From contig OX377202.1 of the NCBI GenBank assembly GCA_947396885.1, forward strand, positions 27,891,407 to 27,955,406: a stretch of 64,000 nt of DNA. Direction: 5' to 3'. Positions 1-12,779 of the stretch are shown in pieces. A model generated the notes under the pieces. That model was not told the DNA's origin and ran no database searches. It saw only the letters and a list, made by a program, of their open reading frames with translations. The first letter of the stretch is position 1. Each line of letters opens with the position of its first letter. Both the position numbers and the translations under genes were made by a program. This stretch comes from Heligmosomoides polygyrus polygyrus. Lineage: Eukaryota; Nematoda; Chromadorea; Rhabditida; Heligmosomidae.

Positions 1-1454
1 TGTTATGGCTCCAAGCTACTCAGCTGAGAAGGTTGCGCAAGGCCAGAAAACACAAATGTTTACAAAAAGTGCTTTTCGCACTTCTGAAGAGGAGGAGAAC
101 TGCACAATTATAGCAGATTTCGAAGCACGCGACAGCCGTGTCTCGCACTTTTAATCTTATATTTGTTACCTGGACGCTTCTAACGGATCTTCGGTCGATC
201 CTATCAATTTAAATAATTTTTGAGCAGCTAAGGTGACTATGAAAACGGGCGTATTTTCCATTTAAAGATATTGTATAAATAGTATTTGGACTAATTTGAA
301 GATAAGTAAAAATAGTCACACCGCGTTGAGTTGCATGGCACAATCTCAACCACAAATCTGAATTACGTTATTCGTTCGTCTTGGAAAAAATCTGTAGAAA
401 GTGGCCGTACCTACAGTGTTAAAAATTTCATGACCATTCAAGCAACGATAAAAACTATGGAGCTCCATGTTTCATTTCGCAGTTCAGAAAACAGACAGTT
501 CTCGTCCACTCTAATGTTACAGTTAAACAGCAAGCGAAGACGAAGCTTGCTAATAATGCTTTACACGGTTTATCATACGCAAACTTTTAGGGCAATACGG
601 GGGCAAGATTTAAAACACATTATTGGGAGCTGCACATCGTAACGAAGCGTTCATGTCAAAGATTTATGCAACGTGATAGAGGACTCATTGAGAAGAAGCA
701 TTCCGTCGTGATGAGGCAGCTTTATTCGTCAATGAAGAATTTCGAATCAACGCAGTTATACAGCCTTTATAGTGCTCCTAATCTTTTCACCATATTCAGC
801 TCCACCTTAGAGCCGGTAATAATACACCTGGGTTGAAACCAGGGTCAAGCCGGAGGTTCGGGAATCGAAGGGGAGTCGTACTGTAGCCTCGACTGGAAGC
901 GGGGGGGGGGGGGGGGGGGGGTCGTACTCTCTCGGTTTTGACAGAGGACTCTCTCCAAATTCAGGTTTTTAGATGATGTTTGCACCTATTAATAAGTTGT
1001 TTTTTTTTTCAGGTGTGACTACGAAAATGCGGAGATATACAAGCACTTGCGTTTCCTGAAGTTAAAAAAATAGGATTGAATATCAAAAAATTTAATGCCG
1101 ATTACTGTGCAGTGAAAAATAAAGATTTCCTGTCTGCAGATTTAGAGTCAATGAGAGGTTTTCATTTTTTTAGATTTTTCCAGGGCCTCATGGACACGGT
1201 AGTTTTCTGCCTGATGAGCGACATCTACTTCCAGAATTGCACTCTATAAAATTTCAAGTGTTAATTACTGAGGACGACCTAAGTGCTTTCCCTACAAGAT
1301 TTTTGAAGCGTTCTTCGAATCGATGACGGAATGGCAACCGAAGGACGGACTTGCTCGGAAAGTAATTTCTCTCCTGCAGGAAACAGAACAAGAAAGCCTC
1401 CTATGTTTCTCTGAAACGATATTCTATATGATCAGACGTGTCGATTTACCGAAA
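1..1454. other. No gene recognised; leading intergenic DNA
   Basis: I see no coding region I can support. A 103-codon open frame at 331-642 has no recognisable motif and no splice context. A stretch near 820-960 resembles 4140-4240 in having GGGGTCGTAC-like words and runs of G. A TTTTTTTTTCAG at about 1001-1012 could act as a splice acceptor, but no convincing exon follows. Confidence 0.5.
901..921. repeat. G21 homopolymer
   Basis: Twenty-one consecutive G residues. Such a run can adopt quadruplex structure and is a common site of length error in sequencing and assembly. Confidence 0.95.
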
Positions 1455-3490
1455 AAATATTGAAACACGGATTACATGGAAGATGCTACTTTTAGAACCT
1501 GTTCTTTAAAGCACAGAAAACACATTTACTAAAGCTTTATGAATTTTCCAGAAGCCCCAAAAATCTCCGAGTCACGGCAGTTTACGTGCGGCTACTGCGT
1601 TCTCTGACATGATCGATCGCAATTGAAATATGGATGGACTCCTCGCCGGAAATTATTTCTGCCTTCTGAAGGACAGGACGACAGAGAGTGGAATTGTCCT
1701 ACATAGAATTTTAAGTCGTGCTTAAAATTCAGTAACAACTAAGCTTCTCCGCTGCGGTGAATCTCCGCTGAGGATGGATCGCATACAAAATTCTCATTTT
1801 TCATGAGAATATTATTGCTTATCCGAAGCATATCACCTATACGGATAAAACTCAGCTACAAGAATTTCGAAGTTCTAATTAATTCATTGTGAAAAATCGT
1901 GATTTTCTGGATAGAACAGGTTGAATCGACCTCTGGTCGACTTTGCACCAACGTCATCGGAGCATAAAATTGAACGTTCACAAAAAGGTTCATAACTCGG
2001 TAAGTTTTTCGAATTTTGAAAATTCTTTCAGCTTTTCATAAATAGAACCCCCTTTCTCATCGTGTAAAAATCGTTTTCCAAAAAAGGAGTAGTCACGCGT
2101 GGCGGTCGTTTCGATGTTTGAGCGAAAAAAAAATTGAAGTGGCTTCACAAAAATATTCATAACTCGACCAATTCTTCGAAATTTCAAAATTCCGCTAGCT
2201 TTTCAGAAACTAGAAAAAGAGTCCTTTTTTGCTATATAGAAATTATTTTCCAAAAATTCAGTTTTCATGCGCGGCGGGGGTTCTGGTCGATTTTTGCCGA
2301 AAATCGATCAGAAATCGAACCCCCCGCCGCGCATGAAGATCCTTTTTTTGGAAGCCGGTTTCTATATGGTTAGAAAGCACATTTTCTCTCTTTTTTGACA
2401 AGCAAGCAAGATTTTTGAATTTCAAAAAATAGCCGATTTATGAACATTTATGTGAAATCACTCAGATGACGCCGGATTCAGTTCACGACTTCCAAAAATT
2501 GATCATAACTCGGCTATTTTTTCAAAAATCAAAAATTCCGCTCGCTCATCAAAAAAAGAGCAAATATGCTTTCTAATCATATTGAATCAGTACTGATTCC
2601 CAAAAAAGGGACCTTCATGCGCGGCGGGGGGGGGGGCTCGATGTTCGGCACGTATTTTCGCGAAATGGACCACAAATCGAACCCTACCGCCGCGCATGAA
2701 GACCCTATCTTTAGAGAAGCTCTTTTATATAGCGAAAAAGACCTTTCTATCTACTTTTTAAAAAGCTAGAGAATTTTTTGAATTTTCAAAAAATAGCCGA
2801 GTTATGAATATTTTTGTGAAGCCACTTCAATTTTTTTCGCTCCAAAATCGGACCTCCCGCCACGCATGGAGACATCTCCTTTGAAAATTGTTTTTACATG
2901 TTGAAAAATGACAGTTTATCTACTTTTTAAAAAATTAGCGAAGTTTCCAAAAATCGGGAACTTACCGAGCTATAAGCATTTTTGTGAACGTCCAATTTTG
3001 TCGCTCCATTGACGTTGGTGCAAAGTCGACCAGAGGTCGATTCAACCTGTTCTATCCAGAAAATCACGGTTTTTTCACAGTGAATTAACCAGAACTTCGA
3101 AATTCTTGTGGCTGAATTTTATCTGTGTGGGTGATATGCTTCGGCTAAAAAATAATATTTTCATGAAAAATGAGAATTTTGTATGCGATCCATCCTCAGC
3201 GGAGATTCATCGCAGCGGAGAAGCTTAGTTTTTACTGAATTTTAAGCATGACTTAAAATCCTATATGGTACAATTCCAGAAAAAATTTCCCAGCGAGGAG
3301 TCCATCCAGATTTCAATTGCGAACGATCATGTCAGAGAACGCAGTAGCCGCAGGTAAACTGCCGTAACTCGGAGATTTTTTGGGGCTTCTGGAAAATTCA
3401 TAAGGCTCTCGTAGGTGTGTTTTCTATGCTTTAAATGGCAGGTTTTGTAAGTAGTATCTTCTATGTGACCTTTGTGTCAATATTTAGAAA
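1455..3490. repeat. Giant imperfect palindrome (fold-back element)
   Basis: About 1455-2000 reappears inverted at about 3000-3490, with the same ordered words such as CCTCTGGTCGACTTTGCACC against its complement, CTCCGCTGAGGATGGATCGC and GAATTTTCCAGAAGCCCC. Inside this, 2085-2190 pairs with 2790-2880 and further inner segments pair around a centre near 2.5 kb, so the whole 2 kb is one nested fold-back. The inner part contains small GC-rich hairpins built on CATGCGCGGCGGGG, at 2268-2336 and 2617-2700. No transposase frame is present. A part of the right arm (3150-3230) is repeated directly at 3497-3580. It looks like a non-autonomous DNA transposon with very long inverted termini; I could not fix its exact ends or a target duplication. 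Confidence 0.85.
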
Positions 3491-3989
3491 AATATTTTTT
3501 TCATGAAAAACGAGAATTTTGTATACGATCCATTCTAATCATATCGTCATTGCAGCTCCGTCATCGTTGCGGAGGAGCTTGTTTTTTTTTTGTTGGACGA
3601 TACACAGGGCTTGGATTTTTTTAGGCTTTATTTTGATTTTTTATGATGTTTCCTTAGGATAGCAAAACATTATTTCCATGGGAATTCCAGCGTCCGCCAT
3701 TCGTTTGCCGCTCCGTAGTTAATTCGATGAGCGCTTCAAAAAAAATTTAGGAGAAGCACTTAATTCGTCATCAAAAGGTAACACACAAAATTTTATATAA
3801 TACTATTTCAGAGCACAATTTCAGATGCAGACGTCGCTCCTTAAGGTAGAAAAATGTGTCGTGTCCGTGATGTTCTGAAAAAGCACCTGCACAAATTAAA
3901 CAGTGATGACTGGAAGACTGCTACCAGAAAATCTTAAATTTAAAGTGTCGAAAAATAGTATTCAGCTTTATTGTGCCATCAGTATTATA

Positions 3990-4050
3990 CAATAAGTATT
4001 ATTGTTCAGTGACCTCTATTAACAATAAGTATTATTGTTCAGTGACCTCT
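3990..4050. repeat. 33-bp tandem duplication
   Basis: The word CAATAAGTATTATTGTTCAG followed by TGACCTCT occurs at 3990-4017 and again at 4023-4050, a direct duplication with period 33. Confidence 0.9.
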
Positions 4051-4239
4051 TTTCATTATTCTATTGTGTCGAAGCCGCTCCTGAAAATAAGAACCTATCA
4101 AAGGGTTTGAAATGCACATAAAACCTTGAAGAAATCAAGATATATAAGTGGAAGAAGGAGGGAGGGGGTCGTACGAATTCCGACTCGGAGGTGGGGAGGG
4201 GTCGTAAATTTTCAGCGAAAATCGAACCCCACCTTGACC

Positions 4240-4380
4240 CTGGCTGGGAGTGGATATCCTTGATGTATTGCCTATGGTAGGGTGGAATGTTTTACGTTCC
4301 CAGTGCGGTCTTAGTCTAGCACTACGAATGTGCAAAAATAATAGTAACAAGAGAGGCAAAATAATAAAACTTATTGTTCC
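4240..4380. repeat. Dispersed repeat A, copy 1
   Basis: This segment closely matches 13707-13850 (shared words GGGAGTGGATATCCTTGATG, GTTCCCAGTGCG and CACTAC.AATGTGCAAAAATA). It is not a gene. Copy 1 abuts the 3' tail of the LINE that follows, so the LINE may have inserted beside or into it. An open frame on the minus strand through both copies is a by-product of repeat similarity. Confidence 0.85.
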
Positions 4381-4399
4381 AAGACAACAAGACTTAAGC

Positions 4400-6310
4400 G
4401 ATAAAAGTCACCTGTATCACTGTATCACCTGTCGTCCCGTTGATCATCGAATTGCTCGAGCGGGTGGCAGCAGCGTCTCCATTCGTCCCTGTCCAGAGCC
4501 AGAGTGGTCCAAGGGATCCTCCTCGCTCGAGGGACACGAAGAGCGTCATATCGGTCGTTCAGGGCTTTAACGAAGAAATACGACCAATGCGTTGGTGGGC
4601 GTCCTGGTGTTCTCTTGACGTCCCGCGGAAACCAGTCGGTAACGGCTCTCGTCCAGCGGTGTCTTCGAAGCGCATTACGTGGCCGGCCCACCTAATTTTC
4701 GACAACTTGGCGCACGCGACAGCGTCTCTGATCTTCGAACGCGAAGCTCGGAACTCCGGAGCCCTTCCCTCACTTGCGTGAGTTGTGACACTCCGAGCAT
4801 CGTCCTCTCGATTCCACGCTGCGCGACGCTGATCGCGTGTTCATCCTGCTTTCGTATAGCCCAGGTCTCTGAGGCGTATGTTAAGGCAGGAAGAACAGTG
4901 GAGTCGAATAGGTGGGCACGGAGTCGGACGTTCTTCGTCTTCATCGCGACTTCTTCGACGCTCTTGAAAGCTCCCCAAGCCGCTCGTTTCCTCCTGCTCA
5001 GCTCTGGTGCTAGATCGTTGGCCATGTTGACTTCGCGACCCAGGTACACATAGCTGGAGCATTCGAAGAAGTTCGTTCCGTTGAGCGAGAATGGGGCATC
5101 AGAAACCCATCCGTTCCTCATGAACATCGTCTTCGTAAGATTCAGCTGCAGTCCAACGCTCCCACATACACGATCGAAGTCGGCCAGCATTCGCTCCGCC
5201 TGGCTGATGCTCGATGTTATGAGCACGATGTCGTCAGCGAAGCGAAGATGATGTAGTTGCTGGTCGTCGACCTTCACTCCCATGTCTTCCCATTCTAGTT
5301 CGCGCATAACGTTTTCGAGGGTAGCGCTGAAGAGCTTCGGGGATATGGTATCCCCCTGCCGAACCCCTCTCTGTACGCCGATGACGACGTCGTTGTAGAA
5401 TGGAGAGATCTTGGTCGTGAATCACAGTACAGCTCTCGAAGGCCTCTGATGTACTGAGTAGGAACACCCTGAGTGAGCAGAGCATCGATGACCTCTTCAG
5501 TTTCGACAGAGTCGAATGCCTTCTTCAGGTCGATGAACGTAAGGCAAAGCGGCAGCTTGCACTCTCGCGACACTTCGATGAGCTTCGGAATGGTGTGTAT
5601 GTGGTCGATCGTGCTGAATCCTCTTCGAAATCCTGCTTGCTCGCATGGCTGTCCTTCGTCCAGCGTTCTGCTAATCCTATTCAGGATCACTCGAGTGAAC
5701 AGTTTGTAGACTACGGACAGCAGGCAGATCGGGCGATAGTTGCCAATGTCGTGCACGTCTCCCTTCTCGTACAGCAAGACGGTCTTGCTGGTCTTCCACT
5801 GAGATGGAACCTTGCATTCGGACAGGTAGCGTGTGAAGAGCCGCGCCAAGGTGTTGATGAGCGCTGGCGGGAGGTTCTGCAGGTGTTCGGGTATGATCCT
5901 GTCAGGGCCGGGTGCTGTACGTTTCTTCGCCGACGAGATGGCGTGTCGGATCTCGGAAGGGAGAACAGAGGGGACGACGTACCCATCCTGCGGAAGATGG
6001 CATGGGGGCAGATGGACGTGGCTATCGAAGAGATCGGAGTAGAAGTTGTGGATGGTCGGAGAGCGGTCATCTTGGTCTTGAGGTTAGCGAAGTCTCGGCG
6101 GGCATTGCATATGCTCAACCCTGCCTCTGCAGCTTCAACCAACACTTCCGCCCTTCTCTCCTTAAGATCCTCTTTTATCGCCTCTCTGCATAGCCTCGCA
6201 AGTTCGGACGTCAGTTGGTAGTTGCCTGACGCTCGTGCTGCTCCATGCTGGCGTATCAGCTCGAGAGTTTCCGGAGACAGACTCTCTTGGTGGTCTTCAA
6301 GCTCTCAGCT
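4400..6310 (-). pseudogene. RTE-type LINE, 5'-truncated and frameshifted reverse transcriptase
   Basis: Remains of a non-LTR retrotransposon reading right to left. The segment at about 5295-5849 carries the N-terminal RT blocks (YRPICLLSVVYKLFTRVI, QAGFRRGFST, LTFIDLKKAFDSV). 4675-5307 carries the catalytic HLRFADDIVLIT block, then the thumb and C-terminal region, and the frame closes near 4425 with a [13 protein letters not shown] end. Upstream, about 6100-6280, an RLSPETLELIRQ-like linker is recognisable, but the expected APE endonuclease domain is missing, so the copy is 5'-truncated. At least three frame changes separate the blocks. The 3' tail, read on the minus strand near 4404-4430, is an AGGTGATACAGTGATAC short repeat, as RTE elements have instead of poly(A). 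Assignment to RTE is from motif recognition. Confidence 0.9.
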
Positions 6311-7177
6311 TCCTTAGCACTACCGTCCTAAAGGGTGAATGAACGAAAAGGACGGCCACCTTGGGAGAAACTGAGCTCCCTTATCCCAGGAGAACATATA
6401 TTATTATTTATTGCGGTTGTAAGCAGGCAAAGTTGTGTGCCCTCCTCACCATGTTAGATCCTGGTTATAACATGTCAGCGGGAGATACTTAATACCATGG
6501 GAGATACTTAATACATAATTAAGCAACGATACATCTCGTAGGAATTTGAAAAGACTATCAAGTTATTTCGGAATTATGACAGAGTTGATATGCAGTCTTA
6601 TTTCCCCATTTCTCGAATTTCACCTTTGTTGGTTTTTTAGAGGAAGCAATATTTGTAGGTGTTTTTATGTTTTCAGCTTAACACGAAGTTACTAAGCGAT
6701 AGAAGTTTCGGTGAGGCGGCTTCTTTAGAGCCAAAAAGGGATCTAATCAATTAGCAGTCACCCGCCAAATTTCCATTCCAAATTTTTGAGAAGGTCACCA
6801 AATGATGTGATCATTCCCAGGATTAAAGGTTCAATTTTTTTGGAATACCACTTATGAAGCACGGTTTGTCGAAGTAGCTATACATTCCATTTATTGGTTT
6901 TCAGGACCGTGGAGACGACATAGTAGTGGAAGACAAGAAAGAATATGTGAGATAATTAGTATACAATTGGACAACATTAGTCCCCGTAGAAATTTAAAAG
7001 TATACAAGATCATACCCAAAGTATGACCATGTTGAGGTCTCACCTATTATTGTGAAGTCACATTGCATTTCGGTTACTGATGGTTGTCAGTATGAATATG
7101 CCACCGCGCAAGAAGCTGTCGTTCTAGAGTATTGAAGGGAAAAAGCTAGCCGAGTAAGTTTCTTAGTACATAACTAT
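6311..7177. other. No gene recognised
   Basis: Repeat-flanking DNA without a supported gene. A direct repeat GGGAGATACTTAATAC occurs twice at about 6480-6512. Confidence 0.5.
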
Positions 7178-8488
7178 CAGGGATGTGCGGAAATTTTTCT
7201 GGAGAAACCGGAATACGAAACGCGGAAACGGAAATGACGCATGTTCCCCATTTTTTCCAAAAGTGCATCTGAAACGGCGTCAGACGCGGCTTCTTTTGCA
7301 CATTTTCTTGGTCAGAACTTTGCGAGCAGCGAAATCTTCAACAGATTAATGCTCATCCTCATCATAACATAATAGCGAAGCATGAATTCATAATATTGTT
7401 ATGATATCCTTTTAGCCATGGCTACAGCAATAAACGAAAACAAATTCAGGGTCTAGTTCCTGCGACGGGTTTTTCGCTGACTTTTTTTTATGCCGCTATT
7501 TTTTGAATGGTACACTTAACAGACTTTATCACTTGAGATTACTTTCAAACCCCATTAAAAACTGGGGTGAAGTCTAAAACTAGAGTAGCCGCCTAGATCA
7601 TTTTCCGACCAGGAAAGATATTCCTCTCAACACTTTTGGAAACCAGTGACATCATGGACGACGTGGCGACTGCACAGATATCTGCAGACCCAACATTAGC
7701 AGTTACATTAATCACCCAAAGTAGTACTCAGAATGCATTCTGGGATCTAAGGTGATAACTGGATGACTGTTTAGTCGTGGTGGATCCACACTTCCACAGG
7801 AATATTCAGTCTCTGCCAGCCTAGAAAGCCTACGCCCTAAGTGACACAGCTGCACAGCTCCAAGATGGTTCTCGAAGCAATACTTTTGTGAAAGAATTCA
7901 TTAAGTCACCATAGTCAACCAAAATAACAGCTCATGCTAGATATTCGTGATGCTTCATTAAAAAATAAATCGCATAACTCCATATGGCTGAATATCACAC
8001 CTAAAGAAATTTTAAAAATTTTTGCACCTTTGATCAGGAACACCGATGTAATCTTGGAGAGACAACTGCATGCCACAGCCTTCACTGAACCGTTCGTTTT
8101 ATGATACTGTAACTAGTGGGAAAAAATTTCATGATCACTCAAATGTTGAGTGCATTTTCATAGCATACACTGCATAAAGAGCCTTTGTGGCACATTAATT
8201 TTTCCCTGCATCCAGTCGTTGCCATTTTTGAGTGCTTTTTTTGGTAGTCTAACCAATTCCAAGATTATTAACACTAGAGTTGACAAACAGTATTTCTCTC
8301 ACAATTATATGAAAGAGGACCCTTTTTAATTGCTATGCTGACTGTGTTCAATAGAAAACAGTGTGGAACAATGCCCATTTCCGTTTCCGCCTTCCAGCCC
8401 AAAAACAGGCGGAACGCGGAACGGAAGAGCCCAAAATGGCCGGAAACCGGAATTTGGAACACGGAAACGGAAATTCCGCACATCTCTG
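7178..8488. mobile_element. Non-autonomous hAT-type transposon
   Basis: The element begins CAGGGATGTGCGGAAAT and ends with its complement, ATTCCGCACATCTCTG. It is flanked by ATAACTAT (7170-7177) and ATAATTAT (8489-8496), an 8-bp target duplication with one change. CAGGG termini and 8-bp duplications are hallmarks of the hAT superfamily. The terminal 150 bp on each side are rich in CGGAAACGGAA words in inverted orientation. The interior has no recognisable transposase, so movement would have needed an enzyme supplied in trans. Confidence 0.85.
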
Positions 8489-9506
8489 ATAATTATGCAA
8501 CGTTACATCTAGCAATTTAAGAAGTCTCAAATTATGCTCGTTGTGTTTTTGTCTGATTATTATTTTATCGTGTTAATGCTGCTCATATGAAGCATCAAAG
8601 TAATGACATGCGTGTTCTTTACAATTGTTTTTGTTGTATCGTTTGCAGGTGTGAGGCTCTATGCAAACAGAAATTTTGCTATCATTCGAATAAAAATCGC
8701 AACATCTTGGACGGGGATGGCATGGCGCAATTCCTTCACTGAAAATGGCTGCCTGCCTCCTTTTGAAAAACAATATATAAGCCATTATTTTGCTTAAAAG
8801 TGAGAATTATATAAAATTAGAGATAGAGCGTTCACTTGCTGGGTACGTAATTAAGACTTAAAAGAGAGCCATACTAATATTTTCATTGAAGAAGAATTAT
8901 TTCAACCTTTAAGGAGAGCTCCCATTTTAATAGAAAAGGAGCAGTAGTATTCGAAACCACTCAAATACTCGGAAAAATTTCGAGCACATTTTGATTTGGA
9001 AGATGTTCAGTTCGATTTATTTCAAAAGCGTTGGCGTTGTTTAGCAGAGTGTCCAATCTGACGTGAAAAGTGTCCCATTTATTTATTTATTTGCTTATTC
9101 TAGCTTAACCAAATGACGCGTCATAAACTAAACACTGTAGTAACAAACATGACTATCACATACTAAAATTATGCAAGAATTACAATAAGCACAGGTACCG
9201 ACATTCTCAGAGTTTGAATTAGTTAGTCCTCGATCAGGTATCAGCTGTTTAGTCGTTTTCCCTTTATTCTTTCTTTTCCTACTTTTTTCTCTACCTTTTC
9301 CCCTTTTCTGAAACGAAGAAATAATGAGAAACTAACCTCTACTTGGAAACATACTCTGACTGAAAGAATGTGGCACTGTACGCGAACGACTGCGTACAAT
9401 TCTCCACATTCACTTCGATGCGGTCTGCGTCTTTCCTTCCGTGAATCTAGTTCATCGTGTTTGCGTCCTTTGTCCGTCTGTTTAGCCACCGTCTGTGATT
9501 TTCGAG

Positions 9507-9990
9507 TCACTTGTACCCTTGGCCACTTCTAGGTCCTCTGGTCGACTCCACTGCAGGAGATCGTCTGCATTCTTTTTTCGGCACCTTTTTTTCGGCTTCC
9601 ATCGAAGCGCGTAGCTGCGCGGTGACGGAGTGGAGGTGATCGTGAAGAAGACGATGTTGAACTGTAACTAGTGTTAGCGTTGTTGCTGCTGTTTCGGAGA
9701 TGCTCGTGATGTTCTGCAGCGCGGTCACAACCGTGTGAAATGATGACAGACATTGCGACTCGACGGCATTTTCTCCTTCTTTGCCTAAGAAGGCCTCCTC
9801 CTCGTCATCCCTCGATGGTGCAGCGGGGCCCTCCAGCGACTTGACGACGATGATAAGGCCAAGCACCCTTTTAAGGCACATTGGTCGATCGTTGTCGCCG
9901 TATGAATTGTAAGGATCTCGTCCCAGAGATCCGTTGGGGTCGAACCCATAGCCACTAGAATAGGGGTGGGAGCGTGAACAAGGTTCACAA
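9507..9990 (-). CDS. Possible exon of unknown protein
   Basis: An open minus-strand frame runs from a plausible splice acceptor (GACACAG at 9991) to a stop at 9507, about 160 codons. It starts with a Cys/Ser/Tyr/Gly/Asp-rich part (GYGFDPNGSLGRDPYNSYGD), passes through an acidic patch (DDEEEAFLGKEGE), then a Ser/Thr-rich helix-like part and a basic tail (KKVPKKECRR). A second open frame overlaps just downstream (9241-9510) and ends at a possible donor. The composition looks more like a real protein than random frames here, but I recognise no family. It lies between the two 43-bp inverted repeats, so it could be transposon-encoded rather than a host gene. Confidence 0.3.
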
Positions 9991-10806
9991 CTGTGTCTGG
10001 ATATACAACAGTTCTACTTTAAGTTTATTGCACATGAGTGTAAGAAAACGGCTTTCTTGCACACGCTGGATTCAGGAGTTCTTACTATCTAAAAGTGTCC
10101 CGACCTGAACAGTAATGTGGTGCATAGCCAGCTGTCGATTTGCTCACAAAAATCCAACCGTTTGCATATGGTTTCCATGACTGCTAGATTTCCGTCTGTA
10201 TGCTTTAACGTTTCCGAGTGGTCGTGTAACGTATCGTGCGGTGGCAGCTTCAGCAACATCGGGTTTGAGTTAGAGATGAGCTTTTTGATATTTTTTCGAA
10301 AGTCGAGCAATCAAATAACTTGATTTTTTAAACATTTCAAAAGTCAAACAACCGAGTAACCCGATTTTTTGAAATTTTCGAAAACCGAAAATTGAATAAT
10401 TCGATTTCAGAGGTACATTCTCTTGAGAACCGAAAGAAGCCAGAACAAAACCACAATTGTAGATTGAAAGAAATTGAATTTAAGAAGACAACAGAATAAG
10501 CGCTCACAATCGAATTAGAGGACCGGAATAACAAGATATTTTGTCACTTTTTTTGCAAGTAGTGGACATTCCTCACTGCTAGGCGCAATTTGCTACGCGT
10601 ACCTAGTCTCGTATTCGACAGATGACTCGTTGTTCTCTTCCAGCTCTTCACTGGTGAACAGTGGTTTTTAAAAGATGGTTTTCTGTTGCAATGCCCACAG
10701 AGCCCTCATAGGTGAAGGGTTTTAGGGAAAGGACAATTAAGGGGGTTGCGTAACAAAAAAGTGCAAAACTCTACTATTTTTGTTCACAATCTTCTGACAT
10801 ACGAAG

Positions 10807-11953
10807 CAGGGGTGCAGACAAAGTTCTTTGCCTTAAATTTTTAAACGAAATTTTTTGACGCAAAATTTTCGTTAAATTTCGTTAAAAGTTAGCTGCAAAT
10901 TACTACTTAAAATAAAAAAAATCAGGGTAAATCTTATATGATCCAACTTTAACAGGTCAACAACTAAATTTAAGGAATGGAGTGTGTAACACCACAATGT
11001 AAAACAAACAATTCACTATCAACAACGTGAGGACAGCAAAACAAACAGGCTCTCAGCAACAAATTATCTTCAGAATGTGGAAGAAGATTAATTATCATTT
11101 AAGAGAACGGTACGATTACTGGGCTGGGTGAGTTAGACCAGACAGATCTCGGAATTCCTTTCCTTCTTAGCTCTTTGCGAAACCGTTCTGTGTGACTGCT
11201 CTACGAGCGTGTGCAATCTCGATGCGGGCACGAGCCCGCTAATACAGAAAGAATTAATAAAAATACAACTAAAGGCCTATCAGTGTTAATACGTTGACGA
11301 ACGCACGATTTTTAAGTACGTGGTGTGTAGAGCCAACCGATTTTTCGGTCTGTGACACGACATCGTGTCACACGGTCCCACACGTCCGAAAGAGTGTGAC
11401 ACTGTCGTCAACAAGTTAACATTCGGGAAAAGTAGTTTTCCAAAATTCTGTTTAAGTTTAAGTTTTTCTGAAATCATTTAAAATACGTCACCGACGGAAA
11501 ACATTCTCTTCTTCTCGACTGTTTTAGCTGGCGAACGAAAGTATTTTGAGATACAGCGCTATGTGGGAATCGGCGTGTCTTACGTGAGGTTCAGAGCAGC
11601 ATCTGTGTGAATTCGTTGACGTGCTTGGAAGCTCACCGAAGAACTTGTCTATCTTCAAAATGCATTATTTCAAAATTCAAATGCGCCATGGAAGAAATGA
11701 AAAAAGTATGAAAACGTTGAAATATTGTTGCTTTTTTCAATTGTTTTTCAGGAACAGTCCCGATCGAAAGGAACAGGCCTACAATACTGGTAAAGCCTAG
11801 GGGGAAGGTGATAAACTCGCTGAGAAAAAAGTCCGTTGAATATTCCGTTGAATTTCTAAAAATTTCCGTGAAGTCGTTAAGCCGGATTTTAATGAAAATT
11901 GCCATTAATTCGTTAAATTCGTTGAATCGTTAGCCGTTAAATGTGCACCCCTG
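10807..11953. mobile_element. Non-autonomous hAT-type transposon with perfect 8-bp TSD
   Basis: Starts CAGGGGTGCAGAC and ends GTGCACCCCTG. The 8-bp word ATACGAAG sits on both sides (10799-10806 and 11954-11961) without mismatch, so the insertion is relatively young and its borders are certain. Subterminal DNA is rich in CGTTAAATTTCG words in inverted orientation. No transposase frame is visible. It inserted within the stretch bounded by the 43-bp inverted repeats. Confidence 0.9.
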
Positions 11954-12779
11954 ATACGAAGGCAAGGCCTGGGTCGAGTAGGTAGCAATTCCTATCGTTT
12001 CATTGGAGAACCAATTAGAGAATTGTCTTGCCGTCTTCTTTAGCAAGGATTCACCAAACAGCCGCATTTTTGTATCCGCAAGCGTTCTGAAGGGTGTTCA
12101 GCGAGGAGGCGTGCGTGATGCATATCTAAGCTGAAAAGCAGTACTCATACTTCCTCCGCGTATAAATGTGCTCGAAATTTTTCCGCGTATTTGAGTGGTT
12201 TCGAATACTCACAAATTTCGAGCACTCGAATTCGAGCAAATTCGAAAAAAGCGGTTTGCTGAATTTTCGAATACGAATGAGCAAATTCGAATGAAAATAA
12301 ATTTGAATACGTATTCAAATAAGTTATTGGAACAAAACTGTAAACAATACTAGGTATAAAGATGAGATGGTATCCAAATCAAAAATATCGCTACCAGAGT
12401 CGGCTATACACCAATGATTTTCGTGATGTTGACGAGATTTTTGAGAATCATCAGGAATTCTAATAACCTAGAAAAACCGGACTCTTACATCATAAGTATG
12501 TTCATCACCAACGAAGAAAGTATCGCATTAGCCCTAAATAACTGCCACCCCTATATCAACTCCCCTCTAAGCTAGCCACTCACGCATCCCTCGCTCTCAA
12601 GCACTGTTCGAACACCTTTCAATTTCTAATTACGTTGGAACAAAACGTTCAAGCGAATTCAAACCCTCCAAATGAAATCGCAGATTGTTCGAAATCGATT
12701 ATCGATGACCGTATGCGCAATAGTGTAGCGAGTTTGATCGTTGGCTTTCGGAGAACGGAGACGATCCATACTCAGTCGG

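Larger units (their letters stand above)
8949..12206. repeat. 43-bp near-perfect inverted repeat pair, 3.2 kb apart
   Basis: Arm 8949-8991 (ATTCGAAACCACTCAAATAC...) matches the reverse complement of 12164-12206 with one mismatch in 43. The intervening DNA contains a possible exon and a later hAT insertion; without that insertion the unit would be about 2.1 kb. It may be a DNA transposon bounded by these arms, but no target duplication or transposase was found. The flanks, particularly 12200-12330, are loaded with TTCGAA and CGAATTCG words, so the arms may instead be part of a satellite-like family. Confidence 0.7.
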
